A stretch of DNA of 64,000 nucleotides from Onchocerca lupi. Taxonomy: Eukaryota > Nematoda > Chromadorea > Rhabditida > Onchocercidae. Shown here one piece after another: positions 40,101 to 51,100 of this stretch; positions within the stretch are counted from its first letter, which is position 1; each line of letters begins with the position of its first letter. The notes below the pieces were generated by a model. That model saw only the letters and a program-made list of their open reading frames with translations. It was not told where the DNA came from and did not search any database. The stretch is taken from contig JAOVVO010000046.1 in assembly GCA_028564675.1 (NCBI GenBank), positions 168,683-232,682 of the forward strand. The letters are read 5' to 3'. A program made the translations under genes and the position numbers.

Positions 40101-40362
40101 TATTGTGAACATCGTCTTTCTAAATTTTTATTTGCAGAAACACAAAATAGTCACAGGACGGAGAAAAGATCGTTTTCTGACATGGTTAGAAGAACGATTA
40201 TGTGAAGATGGTGGAGATGTTTTGGGTCCTCGAAATTGGCTTGCAGATGGTTCACGAATAGTACCTGTACGTCATCCTGAGTTTCCTTATATCACTTATA
40301 ATCGTTATTTTTCTTCCATTTCTAGTACTTCGTCAACATCATCAAATCGTAGTCAGCGCTGA
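31109..40362 (+). CDS. sin-3: SIN3 transcriptional co-repressor scaffold
   Basis: Scaffold of the Sin3/HDAC co-repressor complex, acting in the nucleus. Exons: 31109-31194, 31836-31923, 32010-32125, 32396-32562, 33041-33324, 33442-33516, 34023-34190, 34260-34397, 34795-34893, 35336-35454, 35649-35788, 35913-36136, 36242-36408, 36508-36763, 37249-37501, 37685-37773, 38166-38315, 38606-38823, 38920-39283, 39485-39612, 39717-39912, 40138-40362. The model totals 1249 aa, close to vertebrate SIN3A. PAH1 (~58-135) reads RLRVEDALCYLDQVK and FLPPGF. PAH2 (~230-325) includes RFEERPEMYHKFLEILQRL and is divergent. PAH3 (~390-465) includes GTVEDYLFFDKVRKALID. The HDAC-interacting domain (~495-710) shows LGVSYRSLPESYEKPLCSGR, LCDSVLNDSWVSFP and KSLDHQAIIFKQNDLK. 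A Sin3 C-terminal region follows (YGANTWCIFIRLHHLL, FTMDKIIITIARQLQ). The start was chosen because its 86-base exon joins exon 2 in phase. The exon 11/12 junction uses a weak acceptor (ACAAAAG). Confidence 0.93.
32895..32950. repeat. Short imperfect tandem repeat in sin-3 intron 4
   Basis: Repeats of an ATATTAGAAGTAATATAAT-like unit (about 19 bp, two to three copies) occur in the long intron before exon 5. Confidence 0.45.
37797..37872 (+). ncRNA. Pre-miRNA-like hairpin in sin-3 intron 16
   Basis: Two arms fold back on each other. TTATTGCAA (37809-37817) pairs with TTGCAATAA (37852-37860), and GTAGATGT (37822-37829) pairs with ACATCTAC (37841-37848). A small internal loop separates the two helices, and the apical loop is about 11 bases. 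The flanking AAAAATGTATA and TCATATATTTTT can extend the stem imperfectly. Size and shape fit a microRNA precursor lying in the sense orientation of the host intron (37774-38165). Expression is unknown. Chance AT-rich pairing is less likely because the inner helices contain G and C. Confidence 0.4.
39991..40018. repeat. (TA)n microsatellite in sin-3 intron 21
   Basis: About ten alternating TA dinucleotides lie between the last two coding exons. Confidence 0.7.
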
Positions 40363-42343
40363 ATCATAGCGCTCAATGTATGTTATTTGTTCGAAATTTC
40401 GGTTTTTCTTCAATAATTTAATGGATTTTTAATACTCTAATGGTATTAGTATAGAGTATTAGATAACTAAAAGTCTGTAAAAAATGAATTATATTTTTAC
40501 GCATCTGGTTTGTTTTTGCATGCCATTGCATTTAAAATCCGTGATTTTTTTCAATTCACTTGTAGAGTTCAGTTTTCAAATGTTCCCCTTTGATAGTGTT
40601 CTACATAAGTTCCCGAAGAATTAAAATAAAGTTTTCAATTAATAATGGTTTGTGAAAAATTAATTTGCAAATAACTTATGATGACCTTCGCGTCATATTC
40701 ATATCTGTTAAATTTGGATAGTTTGAACAGGTCAAGCTTTTAAAGGTAAGTGATACTACGCTTCAGACAAATGATACAGAATTAAATTATCTAATGTTAG
40801 GTAGGACATGTTAAATTGCATCAATAATCTTCTTTTTCATTATTAATTGATCTTTTCACGTATTATTTCTGTGTATGTATTTCTTAAATTTTATTCATTC
40901 TTCTCCGGTGTGGAGGAATGTGAAGATTGCAGCCATCCACTCATCCGAATTTCCACAAATAAGCATTAAGAATGTTGCGTTTTAGTATATTCGATATTGA
41001 TATTTCTTGTCATATTCGAAACTTGTATGTTTTTTGTGTATGAGATTTTTATATATGTTGAAATGGAATAAACAAATCATTTCAACTGTAAATTGTCTTC
41101 GCTGCTGCTAAGAAAACTGAGCTCGTAATTTTTCTGCTTCGTTTCAAGTTTTCGGCTTTCTGAAGTCATGAAATCAATATATAAGGATCATACATGTTTT
41201 CTTGGTTTTGCGAGCTCGATTGAGGAGTGTGAAATGTTGAATAGATCTCAGTGAAAAATATGGGAAAGCAACAGAGTAATGAAGAAAGCAAGAGGTGAGC
41301 TTGGAGAAAAGAAAAATAGAGGAAACGATGATCGGAATATTCATCTATAAGCATATATACTTTTGGGAAACAAGCTACAATTCCAAGAAATTTATTTCCA
41401 ATGTAAACTGTACATTGATTAATGGGACTGTTCATATAATACAAAGAGAAATAAGATATAACAATTGTTGCACTACAAAGACTACATGTTAGAGCACTAT
41501 CACTTGATACATGGATTGGTCATGGTGAACTATCTTCACAAAACAAAGTATCGTATCAGAACTCCATCAAATCATCTAATAATGAATCTCCAGGAACAAT
41601 GCGTTTTGGAAAATGATCCTTTTAGAGTAGGTATATAAGAACGATAAATGATTATAATGCACTTATGACATTTTCATAATTTACAATAACAGGCTCTAAA
41701 TCTCATTTTCTCTCGACACAAATTTACTGGGACGAGAGATAAGTGCATTTTCTGGTGTTTATCTCTGGAAGATCTGCACCCTAACAACATTCTGATTAGA
41801 AACAAAATTTAATTATGTACAGATATGGAACATTTATCACACCAATATAATTTAAAAAAAGGTAAAAAATTAGAAAATGATCAGAGTGAGGTTCACAGCT
41901 CATTTGTTTCTGAATATATTTAGCTAAAACAAGAAAAAAAAAAAGTGGAGACATGCAATTAATAATTTAATGAAAAATAGAGTCATCTCTCCGCATACAA
42001 AGATATAACAGATTTTTAAGGAAAAGGCGAAAAAATGGAAGTCAAAAAAATAATCACGGGAATCAGGAATCTTATATCCTTTATTAATTCCTCTGTACTA
42101 ATGGTAATCGCGTATATAAGAACTATTATTATATAGCTAAGGAAATCAAGTGAAAGAACTATGAAGATCCACCGAAAATAATACCTAACATATGCAAACA
42201 AAAATGAATATGCAGTGCAAACTCCAATAAAAATCTTTTAGCATCGTGAACACTCGTTCAAAATCGATAAAAAGTGCTTCGACTGATATGAGCTTTTTAT
42301 CGGCAAGTACATTAATTCATTAATTAGCAACCCTATATGCAAT
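40363..42343. other. Convergent intergenic region between sin-3 and the OSER1-like gene
   Basis: It carries the sin-3 3' UTR, with a candidate polyadenylation signal AATAAA at 40625-40630, and the 3' flank of the minus-strand gene, with TTTATT (AATAAA on the minus strand) near 42080. No coding sequence was recognised. Confidence 0.55.
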
Positions 42344-43883
42344 TCATGCATACATGCTTTCAGCCAGTGCCGACATTTTCAAGCAGATATTAACAAATTG
42401 ATTAAAATACTCCGCTAGTTCGGCAACTTCACCATCCACACCTTCATCAGCTAAATCCCACGGTGAGCAACGTGATGCTTCCACCGAGCAGCTTGAACTC
42501 TTACTCCTGAATAAATTAAAATATAGAGGAAGAACAAATAATTGCATTATAATAAAATTGACAGAAACCATTCCTATCTCATCCCTATATCAAAAAGAAA
42601 ATTTAGAACCTTTTGTTACTAAATCAATTTCAAAGCAAAATTATAATTTCAACCTCTTTTGACAAAAATAGTTTAAAAATTTCTCTAAAATTTTGGAGCG
42701 TTTTCTTTCTTGAAAGAAGTATTCTTCAAACATAAAGAATGAATGAAAGAAGCATCATCAAATAAGATGCAATAAAATTTCAAAAAAAAAAGAATCAAGA
42801 AGCTTTTTTACATCATTTCCGTAAATAATTTCGGCTCTAAATTGGAACTTTTTTACTGTAGCTTCGTATAAATCTTTAGTCTTAAAATAAATGAAATTAG
42901 CAGTTCTGCTTGCGAATAAAAAAAATTGACCTTTCTGTAATGGATGGTTGTTCTGACAGAGTCAATCGTAGCTCGTCGACATCACCTTCTAATTTAATGT
43001 TCCAAAGCTTTTCCAGGACAGAATTACGCTTAAGCGTGTCGACTTTTTTACTCATTAAAGGCAATAAATATGGCTTGTATCGATGTCGAGTACGACTGGA
43101 AAATATAGAGCCTCATAATTTAAACAAAAATAGAGCAGAGTCAACTCTTAGAAATGCAAGTTACACATCATGTATTAAGTAGAATTCCCATGATATAATT
43201 ATGATAATGTAATCTATAATTAATGAAACAAAAAGCGTTATAAACTTCTTTCACAAATCCACATATTTTTCGATAAATATGAAATAGAAGATAGAAAAAA
43301 GACAAAAAAGAGTAAGATGAGGGTCCTTGCTCTCTTTCTCTTTGACTTAAAGAATTCACTAGTTTCAATAGTTTGACATTATCCGACTACTATTATAATA
43401 TAATGAAAACTGATTCAATATAACAAATCTCTTGTTCTCTAAGGTATTTCGTTATACGAATCTTTTGAACCTACTCGCATTTCTCAACTTAAAAAAGTGT
43501 TACTTAGTCTCAATTTCTTCGACTAACTTTGCAGACGAAAAGTAAGGGGACTTCATCTTTTTAACTAAAAAGTAGGTTTCAAAACTTCAAAACTTTTTAA
43601 ATTAAAATAATTTGTCGTATTCTGGAGGAAGTATAAAAAGAAAAGCAATTCCAGAAACTTACTCTTTGGAAAGACGAGCAGTGTAATCCGACGCTGTCGA
43701 TGGTTGCTGAGTTTTCTGACAGAAATAAATAGTTTTGGATGACTTCTTTGGTATTCTTGGTATTCTATTGTCTCCATCGTCTTCGGAATCGCTGCTCTCA
43801 TCCGCTTTCAATGAAAGTTTTTCAAAAACTGAAAGAGCTTGTTCCACTGTTGCTCTTACTTCTGCACCTTTTATTTCTTCCAT
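42344..43883 (-). CDS. OSER1-like (oxidative stress-responsive serine-rich) protein
   Basis: Three exons in phase: 43883-43663, 43095-42931, 42506-42344, giving 182 aa. The ATG follows directly on an acceptor (ATATTTTAG|ATG), as expected for spliced-leader trans-splicing. The C-terminal ~33 residues (VDGEVAELAEYF, then KMSALAESMYA) resemble the conserved end of the animal OSER1 family (Asp-rich start, EYY-like core, KMS..AE.MY end). The N-terminal VEQALSVFEKLSLKADES also parallels the short helical start of that family. A Ser/Asp/Glu-rich linker (ESSDSEDDGDN) follows. The middle exon (LKRNSVLEKLWNIKLEGDVD) is not recognised. OSER1 family members are stress-linked nuclear proteins of unclear biochemistry. 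Assignment rests on short motifs, so it is moderate. That this is a real gene is near certain from the phased exons. Confidence 0.68.
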
Positions 43884-44212
43884 CTAAAATATAACATTGT
43901 TATAAAATGAGGTGGAATGTTTCATGGCTCCTTATGTTACTTTCTTCCTTCGAAATCCCGATACATCGAAGATCGAATTTTTATAACCTTTCGCGGGTGC
44001 TTGAAAGAAGTTTTCCAAAGTCCACATAGCACTTAAATTAGTGAATGAGCAGATGAAAAAGAAGGAAGGAAAAATTTACAAAGACATGTTCTAATAGGAA
44101 GGCGGCTCTAAATGGATGAAGAAACAGTTGGCTTGGACGTAATTATGCCAGTACTATGTCTCATCTACCTATGAAAGGAAGCATAAAACTGTAACTCAAG
44201 CACTACAAGACG

Positions 44213-44223
44213 TACGTCACGTG
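44213..44223. promoter_or_regulatory. Overlapping CRE-like and E-box motifs (TACGTCACGTG)
   Basis: TACGTCA (a CREB/ATF-type core) overlaps CACGTG (a bHLH E-box). The pair sits about 330 bp upstream of the OSER1-like start in a locally GC-richer segment. Function is inferred from motif and position only. Confidence 0.3.
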
Positions 44224-45302
44224 TCCGCGAAGCTAACAAAAAATCCGGAAACCACCGGCCTTTTCGTGTCAAAAAACATATGGTGTGAAATGCGGGAGGT
44301 CGATATGCAATTTGCCGCCATTCATATTGAACGAAAATAATTAATCGACAGAGTGGACGAGTAAGCTTTCGTTTCACTTAGTCTGGGTCAGGGGTCAATT
44401 TCTTCAGATGGTTGCTAATATTTTAAATTGGCTATAGCATCTTATCATTGAGGGGATTGGAATTATAAACTCAGTGAAAGGTAAACAATACCAATAAGTC
44501 CAACAAATCTTCGAATACCAGTTTTTCTGATCATCACTTTTTTTTTTGTTGATCATAAGATGATTTATTTTGTTCAAAGCATTTATCGAAACACCAGTTT
44601 CTCCGAATTGATCTGTACAAGGAACTTATGGGTTGCTGTATGATGAGCCAAGAAAGTATTGATTAGTATATTTAAGACCAATGTGCGGCAAATAAGATTT
44701 AAAGAATAATGAATGGAATGAATGGGGATAAATGCAGAGATCAAGTAGATGTCGGGAAATCTGCGCATGGATTTCGCTATAAGAATACATAAATATATTT
44801 TACAATAACAAAAAATCAGTGATAAAGATTTAAGAATTTTTTACATGCTTAAATATACGAAAGCTTTAAAACTGGGTGCAGTGACAAAGAAATTGAATAA
44901 AATAATCGGTCGGTTGCTAAAAATCAAAGTTCTCAAGTAATATTATCATTTAATTTGCTTTATTTGACCATGTATGCTGTAGAAAGAATTGTATAATGCA
45001 ATACAGTTGTGGAAAAAATCTCACTGAATTTGTATAATATGGCTTGTTGATTGTTTGGAGTGGAGATGGATTCTTGTTGTTATTATGACTCAGCAAGGTC
45101 GGTCGGCAGTACGTTTTATATTATACTGTACAATAATAAACAATTAATGAACAATATTTGATAAATAATGAAAGGGTGACTCTTCTTCAAAATCCGAGCT
45201 TTATTTATCCTTTCGGGCTTCTTCTTCTTTCCTGATCTCTGGTTTATCGCTTCGTGATTGATCGATCTTGCTTTGTTTACATGTTAATAGGAGCATTTTG
45301 TT

Positions 45303-45460
45303 TACCATGTTTATCATTTTGGCGGGAAACATGTTTATCTTTTGTTAATAAACATGTTTCTCCTTTTGGTGGCAAACATGTTTATCATTTTTATCGTTTT
45401 AGCGAGGAACATGTTTACCTTTCTGTTCATTGTTTTGATGGTAAACATGTTTATCCTTGT
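45303..45460. repeat. Cluster of AAACATGTTT palindromes
   Basis: Four AAACATGTTT decamers (45327, 45350, 45374, 45443) and one GAACATGTTT (45407) occur within 126 bp. Several are flanked by GGCGGG or GGTGGC on the left and ATC/ACC on the right. Spacing is 23, 24, 33 and 36 bp. The same decamer with GGCGGGAA-type flanks occurs singly in the repeat copy at 21.7 kb, and related GAACATGTTC/AAACATGTTC forms occur near 6.87 and 7.09 kb. This cluster is therefore probably an amplified piece of that interspersed repeat. Confidence 0.65.
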
Positions 45461-47389
45461 TAGTTCATTTGAAACTGTTTTCATGCTTCTTGAGTTTTAA
45501 CATTCTTTTCTTATAATAATCCATCTTTCAAATTTTCCCGACAAAAATAGTTACGAATCGCATGATGTTCAGTAAGACTAAGGTGGATAAAAAAGCGAAA
45601 AAGGGAAAATAATTTATATTCTGGAGTATCTGTTTCATGTCCTAGTCTAAGTCGCGAAATGTTTCTGGGTCTTAATTTTTAATATTCACTGACTACTTCA
45701 ATATTTTTCTTTCTGTACTGCGTTAGATTATCTATTATTTCCGAAAAAGCTTTCAGAAGCAATTCAAAACTTTATAACTTTCTTCCTAGGACACTTTTTT
45801 GACACTTCGAAGTCAAAAGCATAAATCAGTAGTAACATCGATGTGCAAGTCCTGGAGCTTTTATAAGTAATTCTGAACTTGATTATCGTTTATAGTGGTG
45901 AAGGAAATTCATTTAATCCTTAAGTTTTATCATAAAATCTATGATAGGATTTATGGGACAGCCATCCTAAGATCATTGTGAATCTTGTAATAAAACGATT
46001 CCATAGAAATCATTGATACTCGAATCTCGAATACTTCATGGAACAAAATGCTATAGAGAATTATGTCAGCATCACTTTTCTGATAATATCAAATACTGCA
46101 AATTGTTTAAATGATTACTTGAAGCATTTGGAAGTCTGTTACACATTCATGTGATGGAAGAAAACAAATGATTCACACAGTGATTTATGCAAGCTTCTAA
46201 ATAAATCGGTTAGCAAATTCTAATGTTTCATTGCAATAAGAAAGTTGTGAATATGATTAAACAGTGAGAAATTCACAATAAGTATCTTCGAAAACGGTAC
46301 TTATTGAGTGAGTGGCTAAAATTGTCCGAATCATTAACAGTTGTTGAGAAAGGGAAAAATGCAATAATACCGATTTTACGATTGCTAGATCAAAGATCAA
46401 TAGTTCAGTTCAACATACGTATGAATGTTTGTGCTTGTTACGATAATGTCCATCATTTCATCTTTTACATGTTGGTATCCATTAAAGCATGGATTCGCGG
46501 AGTGCAAATAATTGATTTTATTTTCACATTTTTCTCACCCAACTGCACCATATTTAAATGGGACTGATGTTATATCTGAACTGTTGTGCCTGCACCAATT
46601 CTAAATTCATTTTCATTTTTTTATTAATGTCGGTGATCGTGTCTCGAAGTGAATCTATTTGGTGCTGACAAACAGTTCGCAATAATTTACCCTTCATTGG
46701 AATTATTGCAATCGCAACTTTGCATAATGTTCCCAAGTTCCAGGTCACATCCAATTTAGTCTAGTCTTCCCACATTGTCATACTGGCAACATTAATAATA
46801 TCGTAACAAAATCTGGAAATCTGAAGGATATTATTAATAGTAGGAAGTTTTTAGAAAAAATTAAAAATCAGGTAATGGAAAAATATGTCGCTAAAATGGG
46901 AGTGAAAAAGTGACATTGCAGTTCCGTAGAAATCAAATCAAAGATATCGAAATTACTAAATTATATGTTGTCATTGCTATTTTCTGCAAAAAGACCAGGA
47001 CTATATTGTTCAGAAAATTGCGAGTAATAATAAATATATAAGAGAAGAAGGAGTCGAATACAAATCAGCATTGTTGACAATAACCTAGCAATTTATGAGT
47101 TTTGCGTGCATAGTTGATGATATTTATTGATCTGACCCGAGCAGATAGTGAACATAGAATGAACATTGTTATCCCAAGTCATAGTAAATCTAATTTATTG
47201 CATACGAGATTTCAGTATGTACAAAGCGATGAACCGATCAGTAAGGACGCATCACAGACCATTTTCTCTTCCTCTTCCTCAGTCTCTGATATTTATTGGT
47301 TTTGTGGTATCGATTTTCGCTTTTAACTCTTTTTAACGCTTTTCTTCGTGTTGTCCTCTCTGTTTTATTTGTGCAGGGATGAATCAGCG

Positions 47390-47625
47390 AAGACATTTCC
47401 GATCGAAAGTGCCGATATCGATGACGTGGAGGTGATGAAGTCGAGCTGAAATTACAAAAAAGGAACGATCAAACACTGAAAAAGAATTGGTCGAAAAATA
47501 AAGAGGTAACCATATCACATTTATTGGTGTTCTATAGTAATATTTGTTGGCCGTCTTTTTTGTTATCGTTTTATTTTGCAGGATGAGGAAGTTAAAAGGA
47601 TGCCAAAGCTTCTTGAGAATATATA
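47390..47625 (+). pseudogene. Orphan exon-like segments upstream of the bacterial insert
   Basis: A segment after the acceptor TTTGTGCAG (ending 47389) reads DESAKTFPIESADIDDVE and ends at a possible donor GAG|GTGATG (or a later AAAGAG|GTAACC). A second segment after TTTTGCAG (ending 47580) reads DEEVKRMPKLLENI in a compatible phase. Beyond it the sequence becomes bacterial-like on the opposite strand. These may be leftover exons of a host gene cut by the insertion, non-coding first exons of the downstream kinase gene, or chance. No protein family was recognised. Confidence 0.25.
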
Positions 47626-47712
47626 TTCTTTTTCTCTCAGAAAATGCATCGCCTTTATTTTTGTTACATCACGTAATTCTGCATTAATTGTTACTGTTTC
47701 TTGTTGTGCCAT
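47609..47712 (-). pseudogene. rplY: Possible fragment of bacterial ribosomal protein bL25 (rplY)
   Basis: Read on the minus strand from an ATG at 47712, the frame gives MAQQETVTINAELRDVTK, then KAMHFLREKEYI, after which similarity fades. This resembles the N-terminus of bL25/Ctc proteins: a short beta strand, (N)AELRD-type turn, T-K-x-x-A-x-x-LR. Only about 30 residues are present, so it cannot function as bL25. It abuts the S1 fragment on the plus strand, and shared Wolbachia origin is inferred. Because the match is short and remote, identity is tentative. Confidence 0.35.
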
Positions 47713-47750
47713 CAGTTACTCCTATTTAGCCAGAATCCTTCTAGAATAAT

Positions 47751-48068
47751 TTAATAGTAAGTAACCCTTGGCAAGTATTTGTTGACAAATATCCCCCTGG
47801 CTCTGTTGTTTCTGGTAAGATTAACAATAATACTGGCTTATATATATCTATTACCTTTGATGATTATGAAATAGATGAAAATGTGGAAGGGACAATTTAT
47901 GCACAATATATAGGTTGGTCTAAGAATGGTTTAGATCAAAAAAAAAAGTATGGTATTGGTGATATAATAGAACCAAAAGTAATAAGGGCCAATGTGAATC
48001 GAGCAAGAATTTACCTTGGTATAAAGCAAATTATTTACTATGAATCTTTTCATCTTTTTCATTTCTAA
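47751..48068 (+). pseudogene. rpsA: Bacterial ribosomal protein S1 fragment (probable Wolbachia transfer)
   Basis: An uninterrupted frame of about 100 codons reads SNPWQVFVDKYPPGSVVSGK, then GWSKNGLDQKKKYGIGDIIE and RARIYLGIKQ. This is one S1 RNA-binding motif of bacterial ribosomal protein S1. It covers the NPWQ-x-F start, G-x-V-x-GKI strand, W...G...Y-x-x-GD-x-I turn and R-x-RI-x-LG-x-KQ end, which is the repeat that begins NPWQ in E. coli S1. Full S1 has several such motifs and over 500 residues, so this is a non-functional piece without a start or upstream ribosome site. It has no introns, and no similar mitochondrial protein is expected in animals. The likely donor is Wolbachia, given the filarial setting. 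Weak similarity may continue to about 48051. It ends about 100 bp before the ceramide kinase start. Confidence 0.8.
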
Positions 48069-48129
48069 CTTCAGGAAAAGAATTCATCAAATAGGACTTT
48101 TATTCAGAATTCAAGAAATTCGCTGGTCA

Positions 48130-48147
48130 TATATATATATATATATT
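48130..48147. repeat. (AT)n microsatellite
   Basis: About nine AT repeats lie between the bacterial fragment and the acceptor site preceding the ceramide kinase gene. Confidence 0.75.
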
Positions 48148-48150
48148 CAC

Positions 48151-48156
48151 TTACAG
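48151..48156 (+). promoter_or_regulatory. Probable trans-splice or 5' UTR acceptor of ceramide kinase
   Basis: TTACAG lies 14 bases before the ATG at 48171. Its position suits spliced-leader addition or the last 5' UTR intron. No upstream coding exon in phase was found. Confidence 0.45.
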
Positions 48157-48170
48157 GTGTAATAGCGACA

Positions 48171-51100
48171 ATGTTGAAAAAACATCTTTTAATAGATGGC
48201 AGTGTGGCAAATGAATCATCTGACATGGTAATGGTTGCGGATATCCGTTCTACGGATGGCAAGCATCACCGTGTGGTATTTGATCGTTCCAGAAAGTTCA
48301 TCAAATTCACATTAACTGAGTGAGTTTGATTCGACTTTTACTTGAAATATGCCTGACTATTTATGTATTGATTGTTCTCTGCTCAGTTAGCAAGTCAACT
48401 CGTTTAGAAGAACATTGAGGTGGATGCAGGAAATCCAGAAAATTTTCCACGAAAATATGATCCTTTAATCAATTTTAAGAGGTGCTGAAGAGAAACAACA
48501 AAGTATGTTGAAAGATCTAAATGAATTAATTTGTGTACGTGGAACGCCAATTATTATGAGACGAGGGCTGCCTTTCGATTTGAATAAAGTAAGCGTTGCT
48601 TTCGTGGCATGTTATTTTACTGAAACTGATACAGAATTGCTAATGGATTTACAATAATCTCTTTCTCTGTCGTTTAGAAATAGATATTTCAAGAATTTTT
48701 ACTTAGTATTTTCAGCTCACTTTAAATTTTGCCCTTATAGTTTTTTCATGATTAGAATCGGTATTGTAAATAACATTTAATTATCAGTAAAAGCTTCGGA
48801 AATATTTAAATTAGTCTTCGAATTGATCCTAGCGCATTTATACTATGATTCTGGATACTGTTATTAACAGCTCTTGTGATGAGTATTTTGCTCATTATTT
48901 TGGATAAGAAAAACTTACATTTCCGATCAAAAAACGAGAAAAATTCAATATTTGAATATTTACAGAACGCTTACAGGATTTCGGTCAAGTCCAAATTATC
49001 ATCATTCAACTTCACAGATAAATATACTGAAATCGTTTCTCCATTTGTATGACTGAATACAATCTAAACCAGTTTCAAATTTTTACAGGATGCGAAACAA
49101 GTCGATACTCCAAATCATTTGTACTTTTATTTTGCTGAAAAAAGAAGAAAACGTCATTGGCGTATCCGTACAGTTATCGCTTTATTTACTACTACCACTG
49201 ATAAAAAGTTATGGTTGAGTGTTTTGGATTCTTCTCTTCATGGTATGCAGTAAATAACATGAAAACTATTTTTTTTAATTTTACTGCATGTTTAATGGAA
49301 GTGACTAAATTCGTTTTAAAAGTTGATGATTTAGGGCAAATAAATAAGCTTTTTCCAATACTTCGTCCGAAAATTTTGTTTGTTTTTATTTGGAGATTCA
49401 AAAAAAATTTTTTTTTTTTTTTGTATTTCAGAACTGGAGCAAAGGCCAAAAGCGTTGTTGATATTTGTGAATCCATTTGGTGGTAAAGGCAAAGCCAAAA
49501 AAATTTATTCAGAACAGGTAAGATTTACTTGATTGTATCTTCAAAAAAAAAAAAAAAAAAAAAAAAAACCAGATAAGTTTTATAGTTGCAAAAATCATTG
49601 TCGTTTATACATTCTTCTTTGCTTTTTGTTGTTATTATTGCTTTTTAGAAAAGCGAAACATTGTTCTTTCAATGGACGAATTTATTTAAATTTTTAAAAT
49701 CGCTTGCTTTTAATAACTTGTCAACTTTTTATAATTTTTTGATAGCTTTGCTAATCTCTAGACTTTACCATTTAATAATGTAAATTGAAATCTCAAAGTA
49801 TACTTATTTTAATATGAAGAGATGGATTTAACTTAAAGAACTTCAGGTGGCCAAAATTTTGGAAATGGCTAAAATCCATTGTGATGTAGTAATGACACAG
49901 CGAGCAAATCACGCTTTTGATTACCTTAAACAACTGGATTTTTCACAGTGGAAAAAAATTGATGGTGTTGTTTCTGTGGGTGGTGATGGTCTCTTCAATG
50001 AATGTCTCTCTGCTATTGTTTGCAGGTATACTTGCAATTTCAAAAACAAATCTGTGCATATAAGATACATAATCAGCATTATTTTATATCCAAATTCTCT
50101 GGTCATTATATCTTTGGTAATGCAATCACTGTTAGTGGTAACTAGAGTTTGATTTAGTGACAGCGTAATAATCGGACTTTTGTTTTCTGGGCAAGAAATG
50201 ACTTCTGGAAACTGTACTAAATATAATTTTTTTTAAAAAATCTTTCCATAGAAATACTAAATGTTTCTCGAGAGAATTTAATATAAAGCATCATCTATGA
50301 ATGGATGATTCTTTATGTTAAATCGGATTTTAAGTAAATTAAGATTATATTAATCGGATTTATCGGTTTCATAACATAGATTTAGTTGGGAATTTGTTTT
50401 TATTGTGGATCAGACTGTTATCTTTTTATATTCAAATGCAAGTCTTTGTGAATAATACCACCCTTTTTTTGTTTTTATGCATTTACACAAATTTCTCATT
50501 TATTTTTTCATATTCATTTATATGACTCCACATGTTTTTTTCTCTGAATACTTTACACTTTTCTTGAAGTATAAACACGGTGTACTAAAAAATTTATTTG
50601 CTGAAATATGAAGTGAGTTTCTCAAATTATGTCATTTTTGTATATCATTTTTTATTGGACATTTATCTTCGCTATATTCAATTCTCCAAATTATGACTAA
50701 TATTTTCGAAATTTTCAGGACACAAGAAGAAGCAGGGAAAGATATATCTGATGTCAACATTGATATCCTAGAGACGCCACGAATGCGTTTTGGTATAATT
50801 GGTGCTGGTTCTGCAAATTCCATTGTTTCTTCCGTTCATGGCACTGATGATTGCCCAACTGCTGCCATACATATTGCGCTGGGTAGATTTTTAGAGAGTT
50901 CCTTTCTGAATTAAAAACATGAAAATTGTTTTTTCCGATTTTTTGCAAAAAGTTCGGTTCTTTCTTTCAAATTCGAATGCAATTTTTGCTACAAACATGG
51001 GAATGAGCAATAAGAAGTTAAGATTTTGGGGAAGAACTGGAGAACTTCCGTAATTATCAAAGATTAAACCTTTGTTTATCATTTAATAGAAACTTTCATG

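Larger units (their letters stand above)
43884..47100. other. Upstream region of the OSER1-like gene, mostly non-coding
   Basis: Sequence from about 44100 to 44400 is less AT-rich and may be the promoter side of the OSER1-like gene. Beyond that the DNA is AT-rich with a repeat at 45.3-45.45 kb. A minus-strand 66-codon frame (46754-46554) has a coiled-coil-like segment (HQIDSLRDTITDINKKMK), but no partner exons or family were identified. Confidence 0.4.

Noticed and set aside
46304..46754. Frames on both strands near 46.3-46.75 kb, one with a coiled-coil-like stretch
   Set aside because: No conserved family, no phased exons, and surrounding DNA is AT-rich. Not enough to call a gene or pseudogene.
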